A model generated the notes under the pieces. It saw only the letters and a program-made list of their open reading frames with translations, had not been told where the DNA came from and made no database searches. DNA of 64,000 nt from Sphagnum compactum (lineage: Eukaryota > Bryophyta > Sphagnopsida > Sphagnales): the NCBI GenBank assembly GCA_965153455.1, contig OZ234501.1:4216001-4280000 (forward strand), given 5' to 3'. Each line of letters begins with the position of its first letter. Position 1 is the first letter of the stretch. Positions 1 through 12,090 of the stretch are shown one piece after another. The translations under genes and the position numbers were made by a program.

Positions 1-49
1 TGGGTTCCTGAAAAGAAGTTCGAATCATGCAAAAGTAAAAGCAGCAAAC

Positions 50-1867
50 CTGCGAACTTCCTGTATAGTTGCTGCTGCATGCACTACTGCATTGTTTCCA
101 CACTGCCATTTCTCAAAAGTTAGAACTGCAAAATATTACTATTTTCTTGGCTGGAAATTTTGAAATTTTGTTTTAAAAAATTCTCTGCTTTGGGTATGTT
201 CAGATTCCCAGACTATATAAAAGTTCATAGCCAGTTTCATTATATGTAAAAATATATTTTAATTGATTGCCAAGTATTTATTAATCCAGATGCGTGGGTT
301 AGCATCAAAAAGAAAATTTTCTATTGGGTTGTGCATAATTTCATAATCTCGGGCATAAAAATTATGGTTTAAAAAAAAAGGGTGAAGATCAACTAAAATT
401 ATTTAATGATGCTTACATTATTTTTCTTGTCTTTTCACATACTGTTTACCTACCTTATGACTGATGTTCAGCACAAAAATAATTTGCGAAAAGGTCTAGC
501 TGAAAAAAAAGAGAAAAATAAAAAATAAAATGTATACTTGTTGGAAGTTGGTTGAAAATTGAAAACCATTGAGTTACTATTACAAATGCACAAAAAACAA
601 AAGATGTACTTCTTCACATACTTATATTTCTCTCAACTGTTGAAATTTTGAAAAATTAAATTTGAAACTTTCGAACCTCAATGCTTAAAAAATTAAAAAC
701 ATATATTTGACAAAGAATTGCCAAACAAGAGTGGTAGGTAGGTAGGTAGGTAGGTAAGTATGTAGCTAGGTATGGGCGATGTTTAGTTAATGTTCAGTTG
801 TGCACTGGGGAGAAAGAATTTACTCACCATTATGGAGTCCAGCATGCCTGCAACATGAGCAATCAAAATAGAAATGAGCATTATAGAAATGTTCTTATTT
901 CTGAGTTAAATTTCTATAATATTACATGATAAGAGCTTTTCACATTTTTCTACATCTATGTGTATGTGTGTGTGTGTGTGTGTGTGAAAACTATGACATG
1001 GGTGGCGATTTCTCTTCCATTCATGCCGCATCGAGCGACCATTCAGCTGCACAATTAACAAACAATTCCCCAACGAGAATTTTTCCACCATGCAGAATTG
1101 ACATAAACTAAATAACATATTGTAAGCGGAGATCGATTTATGTGCCACTAAATTTGTTTTTTTAAATAACTGAAAATAATTAAAATTTTACCTTTATCCA
1201 ACACAGAGTCAAACTCTCCATCTTTGAAAGCCTTCATTGACTGAACATCCATCTTTTGGTCTGAGAGGAAAAAGGAAAAAAAAAAAAAAGCCTTGCAAAG
1301 TAAAAAGTTTTGAGAACTGAAAGTTTTGATACTTTTTTGTTTTTAAAAAAAAAAAAACAAGTATATCATGAATAAATGGCATATAATGAATTTCTAATGA
1401 AATAAATCACTGCATTTGTTTGAAAAATTCAAAGAAAAATTTCACATTTAAGTTGGGGTATATCCTTGTATTTGGCTGTCATTGCTTCCACCACGACTCC
1501 CGATATATCGATGTTCATGATGTTCTGATATCCATCCTTTACCATGTCTTCTGATATGGCTGCTAGTTTCACACACCCGAAAAACAAAAACCCAAAAAAA
1601 AAAAACACACATTTTTATTAAAAAATTAAATGCCAAATGTGGTGGCACAATGTGGGTGTCATTCATTGAGATATCATCAGTATGCATGTATGTGCCTTTG
1701 AGGAAATTTTTTTAAAAAAATTGGCAACAAATTATACTTTGGAAAATTTTGTTGTGTTGTTAATTCTCTTAATTTTGAATTTCAAGGAGTTAGTGACTAA
1801 TGACCCAAATGTTCAAAAACTCATCATGGGTCGTAAAAAAAACATCATTTTTTTTTTGTGAGCATGA

Positions 1868-1908
<41 letters not shown>

Positions 1909-2097
1909 GTTACCTGCATTGCCACATCCAACCATCAAAACTTTGTCTGCTTTGGGTAAGTATAAGTTGATAAGTTTGGACATCCCCATGTAATTTTGAT
2001 ACCAATCAAATGACCCTCTAGTCTCATTACTATACCTGCTATCCCAATATGTTTCATCTCCATAGGCTTGTGGTTGCCCTTTTCCCTTCAAACTCAT
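50..2097 (-). CDS. METTL13/EEF1AKMT4-like SAM-dependent methyltransferase, 5' five exons (runs off left edge)
   Basis: I assembled exons on the minus strand at 1914-2097, 1446-1559, 1192-1260, 828-847 and 50-102. All have GT-AG borders and the phases join without a stop, giving about 146 residues. The start codon is at 2097. The protein begins with the YWDSRY and GSFDWYQNY segments typical of the small plant METTL13-N/EEF1AKMT4 group. The SAM-binding motif I, VLMVGCGNA, is at about residues 53-61, followed by SEDMVKDGY, NIDIS, QKMDVQSM and FDSVLDKGMLDSIMCG. The family consists of class I methyltransferases, some of which methylate lysines on elongation factor eEF1A; the substrate here is unknown. 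The C-terminal part (after the EVSRLLKPGG-type region) lies outside the window. Exon 4 is only 20 nt. Intron 1 starts with a long CT tract in the transcript, and intron 4 carries a dispersed repeat. Residues AISED and VVVEAMTAK differ slightly from common plant versions but give no sign of decay. Confidence 0.85.
455..740. repeat. Dispersed repeat copy inside intron 4 of the methyltransferase gene
   Basis: This stretch is recognisably related to 44840-45155 on the same strand. Shared blocks are, in order, ATGTTCA-CACAAAA, AAAAGGTCTAG-TGAAA, AACCATTG-GTTA-TATTACAAAT and GAAAATTAAAT-TGAAACT. The copies differ by small indels and substitutions, which suggests an old interspersed element. No coding potential or terminal structure is visible, so I cannot assign a family. 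Confidence 0.55.
733..756. repeat. GTAG tetranucleotide microsatellite
   Basis: A run of GGTA units lies in intron 4 of the methyltransferase gene. The same tetranucleotide recurs at about 13500-13560, 15482-15502, 17140-17245 and 50590-50625 (as CCTA). Confidence 0.85.
965..986. repeat. TG dinucleotide microsatellite
   Basis: About 11 TG units lie in intron 3 of the minus-strand methyltransferase gene. Confidence 0.9.
1872..1904. repeat. GA dinucleotide microsatellite beside a splice donor
   Basis: About 16 GA units start within 10 bases of the intron 1 donor of the methyltransferase gene. The transcript therefore reads GTAACC followed by a CT-rich tract. Confidence 0.9.
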
Positions 2098-3286
2098 GTT
2101 TTGCTCCTATATTTCTCTTTTGAGTTTTGGTATCTTGACAACCCTAATCTGAGACTTATTCAAAGGAATTTTTTTTGTAATTGTATAACTTCTCTACTTT
2201 TGATCCATATAACAATTATCATCCCAAGTTCTATTAATGCACCGCTCTTCTCCTTTGCAAAAATGCTCATCTAAAAGAACATCAATGCTATCCAAATGCT
2301 AAGGTTAAATATCACATTTTATTGCATAAGAGTTGTCATGTGCTACTAGATTGATACCAACATTATTAAAACTAACAATGTCACCACCAAAAAAAAATGT
2401 ACACACAATTTCATCAACTCATGCAACTTTCTTATATTCATCATGATGTCAATATTTCTAAGTTTCCTTGATTTTGTGAAATTGTTTTCAAGGTATCATT
2501 GGTGTTTTGGGGTTTAGAGTTCAAATTCATTTTTTGTTTCGAAAAACAAGTGCCATTCTTCTCAAAGAAAATGGGAAAGACCATGACAAGGAATAATGTT
2601 TTGATCTATTGGTTGAACTCCTAAGCTTAGGATTATCTTTGACCTCTTGAAAGGTGTGGGAAAGAGAAGAAAATGTGCGAGGGAAGAAATTGGAGATGCT
2701 AAGAGGCACTCTATAACCATTTTTAACATGTTGCAACATTTGCATTACCAAAGAACCTAGCTATGCAGATTGAAGAATTGACCATTGATTGTTGTATATA
2801 AAGGAAAAATAATAATATTGATTCGACTTTTAGACATGAAGTTACAAATTTGTTCAATTGATGATTTAATTCCAATGATGATGATTCATTGGACTTAGTT
2901 TAAGTAGGACAAATATAGGTTAATAAGTTGTCCTTTTGAAACTTATCATTTGGATAATTCAAATTGAAATATGTTTAACCCATTCCCAAGCAAAGAACAT
3001 GAAAGGTGTCATTTCATACTTGTTTTTTCAAAAGTTTTTTTCAAAAAAACAAGGAGATTCTTACTGGCCTTTCCACCAATATGCATCCCAGTTTTTTTAA
3101 TTGAATTGAATATCAATTCAATTAAATCTTAATTCAATTGGATCATGATCCAATTATTGAATTCAATTTAATGGAGTTGGAATTCATTTTTTTCATCAAT
3201 TGATCAGTTGATTGTTACTTCTAATGTGTAACAATGCAAAGTCCTTGTAAATTGGACAAATTTTATCCAATATAATCAAACCTTCT

Positions 3287-3331
<45 letters not shown>

Positions 3332-5399
3332 GGGAAAAAATGAAAAAACATAATCTTCCACCAAATTGTAAGGTAGATCAATTATTAGATACATATTATG
3401 CAATGGTGGATTAGCTTGAAATAATAAGCTCTTGGGTTCCCATCATTTTTTGCTTCCCCTGTGATTCTTTAAATTTTTAGATTTCAAATAAATAATTTAT
3501 AAAATCTAAAAATAATTTAATTACCTCTGAACCTAAAAAAATACTACAACAATTGGAATTTGTTAATAAGACTTGCAAAGTTTTTTATGGTTGGGACGCT
3601 TCGTTTCATTTCAACCCATGTCAAAATAAGATGTACATGAAATTTTTAGTAATGTAATATGATGATTCATAGGCTCTAACAAGGGAAAAGAAAGGTCATC
3701 TTACAGAAAATTTATTACCCACAACAAAATATCCATAAATTTGGGTGCTACATTTTGTTTTCTAAGAAAAATAGATTGATATCCTTTCAAGTAGTCAAAA
3801 TTTCTATCAGATGATGTTAACTCCATCAACCTCACCCTTATCATGTTATTTATCCATTTGTCTCATCTATATATTACCACAAAAAATAGGTAAAGAAAAC
3901 CTTAAATCCCCTCTCCTACCTTTCTTTGTATCATGGAAGAAAAAAAAAGAAAAATTGCACATTATGATTTACTTTCCTTTTTTGGAAAAAAAGGAGCAAA
4001 AGGAACAATAAGGAGGTGTTCCTTCCATTCCTTTCCTTTCATAAATGGATGTCAACCTACAACTTGGGAAAACTCAAGGATTCAATGTTGTCATACCAAA
4101 AGTAACCCATAGGCAAAACTTCACTAGAAATGAGTTGATCCTTGCATATCATGGTTTTGAAAGAAGCTAAATGATGTTTTTACAACTAACCCTTAGATAG
4201 ACACAACATGGAAACAACTAGATTAGTTGCACACATTCATGTTCAACTCTTGATTCTTTCATATTCAAACACTCAAAATTCCCTATGTGAAAAAATGTGC
4301 AAAAAAAAAGTACAAAAACACACAAGTTGAAAAATGTATATCTAAAGCTTATACGAAGATAGATGAGATCCTCCGAATAACTCAAATATTCCTTTACTCC
4401 ATAATAGATTATGATCTCACTCCATTCACATTGATAATTGTCCCAAAGACAAGTCTAAGATTTACAAAATCAAAGTCATCCTCATGGAAATTCTAGGAAC
4501 TTTGCTAATCCTTAATTTTTTTGCTTCACTCTCTTCACCAACATCCCTCATTGCTACCTACTCAATTTTTTCTTGGTAGTATTTTATATGCAACATTAAA
4601 TACTAATTCAATAAAGTGACTTTTGAAAACGGTTCAAGGCATATATTTGAATAGTCTCATTATTCACAATTAATTTTTTACACCTTGTGAGACTATTACA
4701 ATACTTAAATGATAGTTCTAACGACGTAGGAATTGGTTATATGGGGTTCTTTGCAAATAAATTCGTATGTTGCTTCTACACGACCATTCCAATCATATGG
4801 TCATCCTTGGAGCATTCCAAAGACAATTCAAAAATAATTATCTCATTTTCAAGCTTAATGATTTCATAACTTCTTTCTTTATAACTACTTCCTTTTCCTA
4901 TTAACTTTCATAATAACTATTTCCCACCTTTCATAATAACTACCTCCATTTTATAACTACCTCACTTTTTTTTCTATCCACCAACATGGATATAAAAAAA
5001 CAAATTAACATGTGTCTTTCATGTCCATGAAATGTATATTAATTTTAAATTAAATTTGACATTGACACAAATATATGAAAACATAAGAAAAAATTGATAT
5101 AGTTGATCGTCACTAATAGTGCATAGCAACGTGGAACCCAAATTTATAAAATTCATTTTTCAAAACAATTGAAAGCTTCCATTTTAACAATTTCCTTTGT
5201 TATGTAAGTTTTCTTTTTCACTTCAAGGCACAAGCCTATTCTATTAACCTTATATACTTGTTTATAATTTTGTAATGTAATATTTTATAACCTTTATACA
5301 AACAAGGTTTTGAATATATTAGCAATGCAATATTGAAAACAAAAAATCCAGGTTGGTTTTGCTTTGGAACCCTAATTTTAACTCACTTCCAAATATATA
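2098..5399. other. AT-rich intergenic DNA, no gene seen
   Basis: The open frames here are short, lack recognisable domains and lack splice-compatible partners. The stretch just above 2097 should contain the promoter of the minus-strand methyltransferase gene, but I see no clear TATA box. A long TA microsatellite sits at 3293-3329. Confidence 0.6.
3293..3329. repeat. TA dinucleotide microsatellite
   Basis: About 18 uninterrupted TA units in intergenic DNA. Confidence 0.9.
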
Positions 5400-6235
5400 T
5401 ATATCAACAAAATGTGAAAATTGTGAACTGGTTTTGTTGAAACACATTGTTTTAGAATTAGGTAGATAGTTTGGTTTTATTGGAACACATTTTCTTAGGG
5501 TTGGATTTAGATCGATGGTTTTTTGTTTTCTTGAAACCTTAATTTGAAATCACTCAAAAAAAAACTCTACAAATTTATGATCCAAATGTGAATAATTAAC
5601 TTGGTTTTGTATTAGTTGTTTAAGTTGGCTAGATTGGCTTGAATTTGTGAGAGCATATTTTCTTAGGATTTGAGTTTAAGATTTTGATTAATGTTGTGTG
5701 TTTATTTTATTTTTCAAAGTATTTTCAACTCCAAACATTTTTTTAAATCAAAACACAAACCAAAGGTTTTGGGTATTTCAAAAAAATAAAATCAAAGAAC
5801 TAGCTAATTTCAAGTATTTTAAAATTAACATAATTAAAGAATCGCTTGTTTTGGATATTTCAAAACCTTCAAACGATTGCCAATTTTCATGAAATAGTTT
5901 CTTGATTTTTGCTAGTCCAATTCCAAGGGTAGGGGTTCCACAAAATGGGAACTACCAATTATATATTGAAATAACCAATTTAATAAAGGGAATTTGTTTT
6001 TATGATGTTTAAGAAAACCAACCAACACTAGTTTTGACATTGGTCTTATTAAAAGCCAAATTTATAAGGTTTGGGTTTAAGGTTTTGATATCAATTTTGT
6101 TGAAGGACAAGATTTTCGTAGGGTTTGGGTTTAAGGTTTGATACATGATTTTGTTTGGAGACGACATTTTTTCATGGTTGGTTTTAGGTTTGATATTGGT
6201 TTTGTTGTTGAACATTTACTTAGGGTTAAGTAAAT
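5400..6235. repeat. Degenerate minisatellite-like array
   Basis: A loose unit of roughly 55-65 bp recurs, built around GGTTTTGTTG, an AAGGACA-like block, TTTTCTTAGGGTTTGGG and TTTAAGGTTTGATAT. The clearest neighbouring copies are at about 6030-6232, and one more partial copy lies at about 7086-7180. Copies have diverged heavily, so period and copy number are approximate. Chance open frames on the minus strand come from the periodicity. Confidence 0.5.
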
Positions 6236-6700
6236 GATAGATTTAAGCTTGCTCAATTTTGTTCCAAGGAAACAAGAAGATGAATGAAGAAAGGACAAAA
6301 GGCAAAAGCCAAGATCAAACAAGAAGGCAAACCATCCTCACTAGTAGGGGATGGATAAGGAGTCAATCAATAGGTGGAAGTTGGGATGTGGCCAACCCTA
6401 CCACTATGACATGACTTACTATAGAGGTGCCTTGCATCTTTTATAATGTAATTGAAACTCCTTGTGTAAAGAATGTGATTAGGACCAAAAGGAGGTGGAC
6501 CTTGTGAGCCTTTCATTTGCCATGTGTTGAAGGTAGAAACTTGTAGAAAAGTATCAACTTGCTTGTGCAAGCAACCAAAAACCTCTATAGCTAAAGCCAT
6601 GAATTTGTTCTTAGTTGCCACTCTTTCTTTGTAGGTCCTTTCTTTTGATGTGTACTACTTTGGAAGTTGTGAACCTTAGTGTCAAAGTTGTCCATGGTAG

Positions 6701-7029
6701 AAGATCAACACTTTGAGAGTTTTGCAATGATGTTGTTGGTTGTAGTGCAAACCCCATCCTTGGACAAGAAAGACTATGTCAACATTGTCAATGAGAGGTC
6801 TAACACACAAATGAGGGAAAGATCAACACTTGAGAGATTTGTAATGATGATGTTGGCTATAGTGGGAACCCCATCCTTGGACAAGATTATGTTCAACATG
6901 TCAATGAAAGGTCTAACACACAAATGAGGGAAAGATCCAACACTTGAGAGATTTGCAATGATGATGTTGGCTATAGTGACAAGATTATGTCAACATGTCA
7001 ATGAGAGGTCTAACACACAAAGGAGGGAA
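6701..7029. repeat. Three-copy tandem repeat of about 113 bp
   Basis: Copies begin at 6701, 6819 and 6932 and are about 118, 113 and 97 bp long. Each starts AAGATC-AACACTT-GAGAG, runs through GCAATGATG-TGTTGG and CAACATGTCAATGA-AGGTC, and ends with TAACACACAA and GAGGG. Copy 3 lacks the GAACCCCATCCTTG block. Identity looks near 90 percent between copies 2 and 3. Confidence 0.85.
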
Positions 7030-7591
7030 ACATGTGAAGTTGTTCAACATACTACCACAGGAAAACCAATTTCTCCAACAATGGATACCTTGGTTTGGTT
7101 TTGTTATCAAAAGACATTTTTGTAAGGTGTGGGTGTAGGGTTTGATATTGGGTTTTGATGAGGGAGGACATTTTCTTAGGATATCCTTCTTCTCTTGTTG
7201 TGGCATTGGCGTTGCAGACTATTTCAAGATTTGAAGAAGAAGAAGAATGGTGAAGGAGAATGGTATGGAGGTGATGAGAAAGAAAGAATCAGTCAATCAA
7301 TCAATCTATCTATCTGAGAATTTTGCATCATGGCTGAGGATGATGATGATGATGCTAAAGGGCTACGTCGAAGATGCTCAAAAATCCCGAGTGAAGCTCG
7401 AAGCGGCTAGAAGAAAACTTTGGTTTTTTTTTTCTTTTTAGCTGTTGTTCAGCTTTCTGTGGCACATATGAAACCCACAGCAGTGTTTGTTAAAAGCAAG
7501 AAAAACCGTGAACAAGAAGAAGCTCTAAACAAGAACTGCAGTAGCTAGCAAGCTTTTTGCTGACGCTTTTTTGGGCTGTCCGGTTTCCTTG

Positions 7592-7618
7592 GAAGCTGCT
7601 GCTGCTGCTGCTGCTGCA
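7592..7618. repeat. CTG trinucleotide tract
   Basis: A run of GCTGCT units lies in the upstream flank of the reductase gene. No open frame supports it being coding. Confidence 0.8.
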
Positions 7619-7997
7619 GCTGCTTTTTTCCTAACTCACTAGCTTATGCCTTTGCCGTCGCCTGCTTTACGAACTGTACGAACTTTACACTCGTCGCTCA
7701 TGCATGTAGTTAGTTCTGTTTGTTGTAGTAGTTGTGAACATCATTAGTTTACGATTTGCAACTGACATCTGTAGAGATGGGGAATACGAGATTTAGCACA
7801 AACAAACAAGGCTTTTTGCTAATGTTCTCACATGAGATTAGAATCGTTCATGACATGATTTCTCTTCAACCCTAATCAATGCTTCTTGGGATGCGCAGAA
7901 GACGAAAGTCGGAGAGAAGTTTCTTTCAGTATAGGAAGTAAGGAAGTACTCCTGTAACCCCAATCGCTCGCTGCTGCTTGCATGGTGCGCACAAGGC

Positions 7998-8004
7998 TAT
8001 AAAT
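7998..8004 (+). promoter_or_regulatory. Candidate TATA box of the reductase gene
   Basis: TATAAAT occurs in the context GGCTATAAATCC, 215 bases before the start codon at 8219. It would place transcription start near 8030 and leave a 5' leader of about 190 bases. A telo-box-like CCCTAATC follows at about 8041. Position and match are good, but no transcript evidence is available. Confidence 0.5.
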
Positions 8005-8218
8005 CCGAATCCGAGAGAAAATCTCAGTAGAACTCCTTAACCCTAATCGAGACATCGGTGAGAATTGTTTCTGTACTGAGCATTATATCTACTATTGCGC
8101 TTTGGTTTGGTTGGTTGCCTGCATTTTCCTCTCCTTTTGGTTCGAACCCATTTTTCTTTTGGGGGGTGTGAATAATAAAGGAGAAGAAGGAGTCCTGAGC
8201 AAAGAGGAAAAAACAGGA

Positions 8219-10154
8219 ATGGCAGGGAAGACGGTTTGTGTTACGGGAGCTTCGGGTTTCATCGCCTCTTGGTTAGTAAAGTTGCTTCTGGAGCGTGGCT
8301 ACACAGTTCGGGGCACGGTTCGCAACCCAGGTGGGTCTCTGTTTTGCAACCCCCCCTTGATCCTTCCATGGTTAGGTATGCAATATAAGGAGGAGTGCTT
8401 TGAAGGGTTCAATGTTTAGGGTTTTGGGGTTGTCTTCATAGAACTAGAGATTACTAGAAACTCTCTCAACCATATTATTGTCTTGAGAAGAAAAGGGTAA
8501 TAATGATAGTGGGGATGGGATTGGCCATGGGCAGAGAAAGCAAAGCATCTGCTGCAGTTACCAAGTGCCAGTGATCACCTGAAGCTGTTTTCTGCGGACC
8601 TTTTGAAGCCTGGATGCTTTGATGAGATCGTGCAAGGCTGTGATGGAGTCTTCCATACTGCATCTCCATTCTTTCATAAGAATGTCACAGATCCTCAGGT
8701 GTCCCTTTCTTTTCCTGTTCAACCAAATTTGATGCCCATGTTTAGTAGCATGTCTATCTTTCCCAAAGTGTAATCTCAACTTTGTATGCAATAAGAAGAC
8801 AAACCTCACATGAAAAGTTTTCTTTTCAAACTTTTAGAGCGGATGTTGAGATGGGGAATTGTTTGGAGTTCTGATCTGTTGCATACTTGGGACTTGATGA
8901 TGAACTGTTTTCTGATGAGTTGGGTTGGGATTATTTTTCTGACAATGTCATTGATCATTTACATGACAGGCACAGTTTATTGATCCAGCAGTCCAGGGAA
9001 CTCTGAATGTGCTGGCTTCTTGTGCAAAAGCACACACAAAGAGGGTGGTCTTGACATCATCTGTAGCGGCTGTTGCTTATACTCCTAAATCCACTCCTGG
9101 TGTTGTTATTGATGAGAGCTTCTGGAGTGATCCAGGCTATTGCAGGGAACGGAAGGTCTGGTGGATCTGCTGGAATCTATATGCTCTCTGATTACTGCAA
9201 TACTTAAAAATCTGCATTTTAGTTGTGCTCAAATTTTCCTCTCACAAAACAGTTGTGGTTGGCCATGAGGGTAGTGGATTTTAGATCATTTCATAGTGAT
9301 GGATGGCTGGCTGTTGCAGTTATGGTATAATTTGTCCAAGACACTTGCGGAAAAGGCAGCATGGGATTTTGTGAAGGAGAAAGGGTTGGACATGGTGGTC
9401 ATCAATCCTTCCTTGGTCATTGGCCCTGTTTTACAAGCCTCCAAAAACACCAGCAGTGAAACTATTCTGGAGTTCCTTGATGGCAAGTGTCCTTCACATC
9501 ATCCTGCTGGAAGCACTCAGCTTTATTGGATGAAGTAATAGAGTCCCTGAAAGTCTTTCAATTTTACATGTATGAGTCTGCGAAATGTTTGATTTTGTTG
9601 TGCTGCTGTAATTTGCAGGAACAACCAAGACATTTGCAAATCGTGCTTTGGGGATTGTGGGAGTGAAAGATGTGGCAATGGCACACATATTGGCATATGA
9701 GTCAGCACATGCAAATGGCCGTTACATATGTTCTGGTCCTGTGCTTCACAATGCTGACCTTGTTGCACTTTTGAAGAAACTGTATCCTATGTATCCCATT
9801 TGTGCAACGTAAGTTACACCTCTCTTCTTGGTCATCAGCTATCTTTAGATGCTGATGTATTTTCAAAGCCGCCTATTATGGATGCAGGGTGCGAGTTGTA
9901 CTACTAGCCACACCACATTGTGTTGTTGCAGAAGTTTTTCTTGAATGTCTAGTTTTCATTTTGAAGTTGATTTTGAGTGTGTGAACTGGTGGGTCTGCAG
10001 GGATGCGGATGAGACTGAACCCAGAGTTCCAACATATGCCTTGTCAACTGAGAAATCAAAGGAACTTGGAGTCCACTACCAACCCACAGAAGACGTCATT
10101 CACGAAACGGTAAGCAGCTTGAAGGAGTGTGGTTGGTTGGCTTCACTAGAATAG
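8219..10154 (+). CDS. CCR/phenylacetaldehyde-reductase-like NADPH-dependent SDR, complete
   Basis: Six exons, 8219-8330, 8535-8698, 8970-9155, 9320-9482, 9619-9808 and 10001-10154, join in phase to 322 residues, the usual length for this family. The start is the ATG at 8219, because homology begins there. The NADP-binding Rossmann motif VTGASGFIA is at residues 8-16. The catalytic Ser lies in VVLTSSVAA near 122, and the YxxxK pair is Y157 and K161 in [11 protein letters not shown]. The bona fide cinnamoyl-CoA reductase signature NWYCY is replaced by LWYNLS. That, with the INPSLVIGP and [11 protein letters not shown] segments, fits the phenylacetaldehyde reductase/CAD1-like branch of the SDR108E family better than lignin CCR. 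The protein is probably cytosolic and reduces aldehydes or CoA thioesters; the substrate is unknown. Intron 4 uses a GC donor (GATG then GCAAGT). No frame damage is seen. Confidence 0.88.
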
Positions 10155-12090
10155 ACCCCAACATGTATGACACATTTCAAGCACCACAAGACATGGATAC
10201 ACATCCAACCCATTATCTACGACACTCGAGAAATGACATTTGAATGGACAATTTATTCCAGTGAAAGGATGTTCTCTGGATTTATCCCGAGTCTTTGGCT
10301 TTACCCATCCAACATTGGCTTTTTAACACACTTCTAAAATGAACTTTTGGCATGAAAATGTTAAATGTTAATGAAAGAAAATCATGCAACAAAACAAAAA
10401 AGAGATAATTTTCATAAAGTATCTAAACAAAAATTTCATCATCTCAAACTATGTGAGAAAACCAAACTTGAAGATATTAATTTCCATTAACAAAATGTGT
10501 TTGAGAAAAGCGCATGTAGAAAATGCTTTGCTATATTTGTTTTACACTAATCCTAAAACCATCACTAATCATCTAAACATTACAAACTACATCAATTGAA
10601 ACACTTAAATTCATGGAACAAGATATGCAATTTGATGTGCGTCCCCTTAAATGCAAATTGCCACATATTTCTAACCAAACATGTGATTTCCATAATGAAT
10701 TGTAACTCAAAAAAATATAAAATGTTGATAGATCTATGCGCATGTGACTACAATTTGCTCCAATGTAAGGATCCTTACATTGGAGCAAATTCACACATAT
10801 ATGAAAAATTCCCTTAGATTAAATAGAAAATGGACATCAATTGAAAAGAAGATAATTTGAGTCCAAATTTTGATAATAATCTTTTACATATAATGACAAA
10901 GAATTCTATTTTTTTTATTCAATTAACCATAGATCACACAATCCATTGTGCACAAAGATTTCATAGTTTAACATAATTGTACAAAACATGATTTAACATA
11001 TACAACATCATTTTGAATTTATTTAAAAATAAATAAAATCTTATTATGCAATATAAAAATTTCAGTTTGATGATCTTCTTACAAAAGAAATGAGTTGTCT
11101 TCATACAAACACACAACACAAATTATTCATTATTTCTATTGAATCGTCTCATGCAAAATTCAAAGTTATTCAATTTATTAGTACCTAGTCCTTAAATTTT
11201 AATTTTTTTTTGGGGATATTTTAGAAGCTCCAAATTTATTAGGATCTTACATTATCTGTCTTATTTTATAAAAAACACATGAATTTTTTTTAAAAAACAT
11301 ACAATGCATTCTCAAATAAATTTCAAAAAAATTGCATTCTTATGGTCAACATAGAACAATGATACTTTACGACAATTTGTACCAATGTCATGAACAATTT
11401 ATAAATCAAATTTAGGTGTTAAATATAGTGTTATATTTCAAAAAATGAGAATTTGTTTATGTAATTGCAATTTACAAACCACCAAAGTTATATATAACAT
11501 GAAATGATTATTTTATAAGAATTCATGTCCAAATAACATTTCAAACTTATATTCTATAAATGCGACAATTATTTATGATACACAAATAGATCATGTGTGG
11601 ACAAATGCAACCATACAACAATGTCATTCTAGATCAACACAAGCTTGTTGAACTAACCATGATTCGTAAATCAATATATTTAACATCTGAATCATTAAAT
11701 TTCATACCAAACCTTTTATTGTCACAAATATTTTTTTAAAAAAATTATCAACCTTTAGAACCAATATGAAAACACACATTTAAAATGTTATATCTAAATG
11801 TAAGATATAGAATCTAATATATAACATGGTCATCAACATGTCATGTCCATTGTACATCAAAAAATATTATCTATGATTCCTCTTATTTTTACTCATAATG
11901 TGAAACCGCAAATTATTCACTTAGGGAAGGCCTATGTGTTGACATCACACACCTTATTTAGTTCCCAAGTGTGAAGTGATTATTTTTTTTTCATTGTTAG
12001 AAATTCATTTTCTTATATATATATATATATAAAGTCGTGTTTTTTTTGTTAGTGGCTCATGGTGACATGTTTGTTGGTGGACCCTTGTTG
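10155..12090. other. AT-rich intergenic DNA downstream of the reductase, no gene seen
   Basis: The first few hundred bases should hold the 3' UTR of the reductase. The rest is very AT-rich with only short chance open frames and no recognisable protein similarity. It holds the palindrome at 10752-10791. Confidence 0.55.
10752..10791. repeat. Perfect 40-bp palindrome
   Basis: Two 20-base arms meet with no spacer. The left arm runs AATTTGCTCCAATGTAAGGA and the right arm is its exact reverse complement, with GGATCC at the centre. The symmetry stops at the next base on each side. It could form a cruciform or a hairpin RNA. No flanking duplication or transposase is visible. Confidence 0.95.

Noticed and set aside
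8102-8218. N-terminal extension of the reductase from a TTG codon
   Set aside because: No ATG in the extension, and family homology begins at the ATG at 8219 with [10 protein letters not shown].
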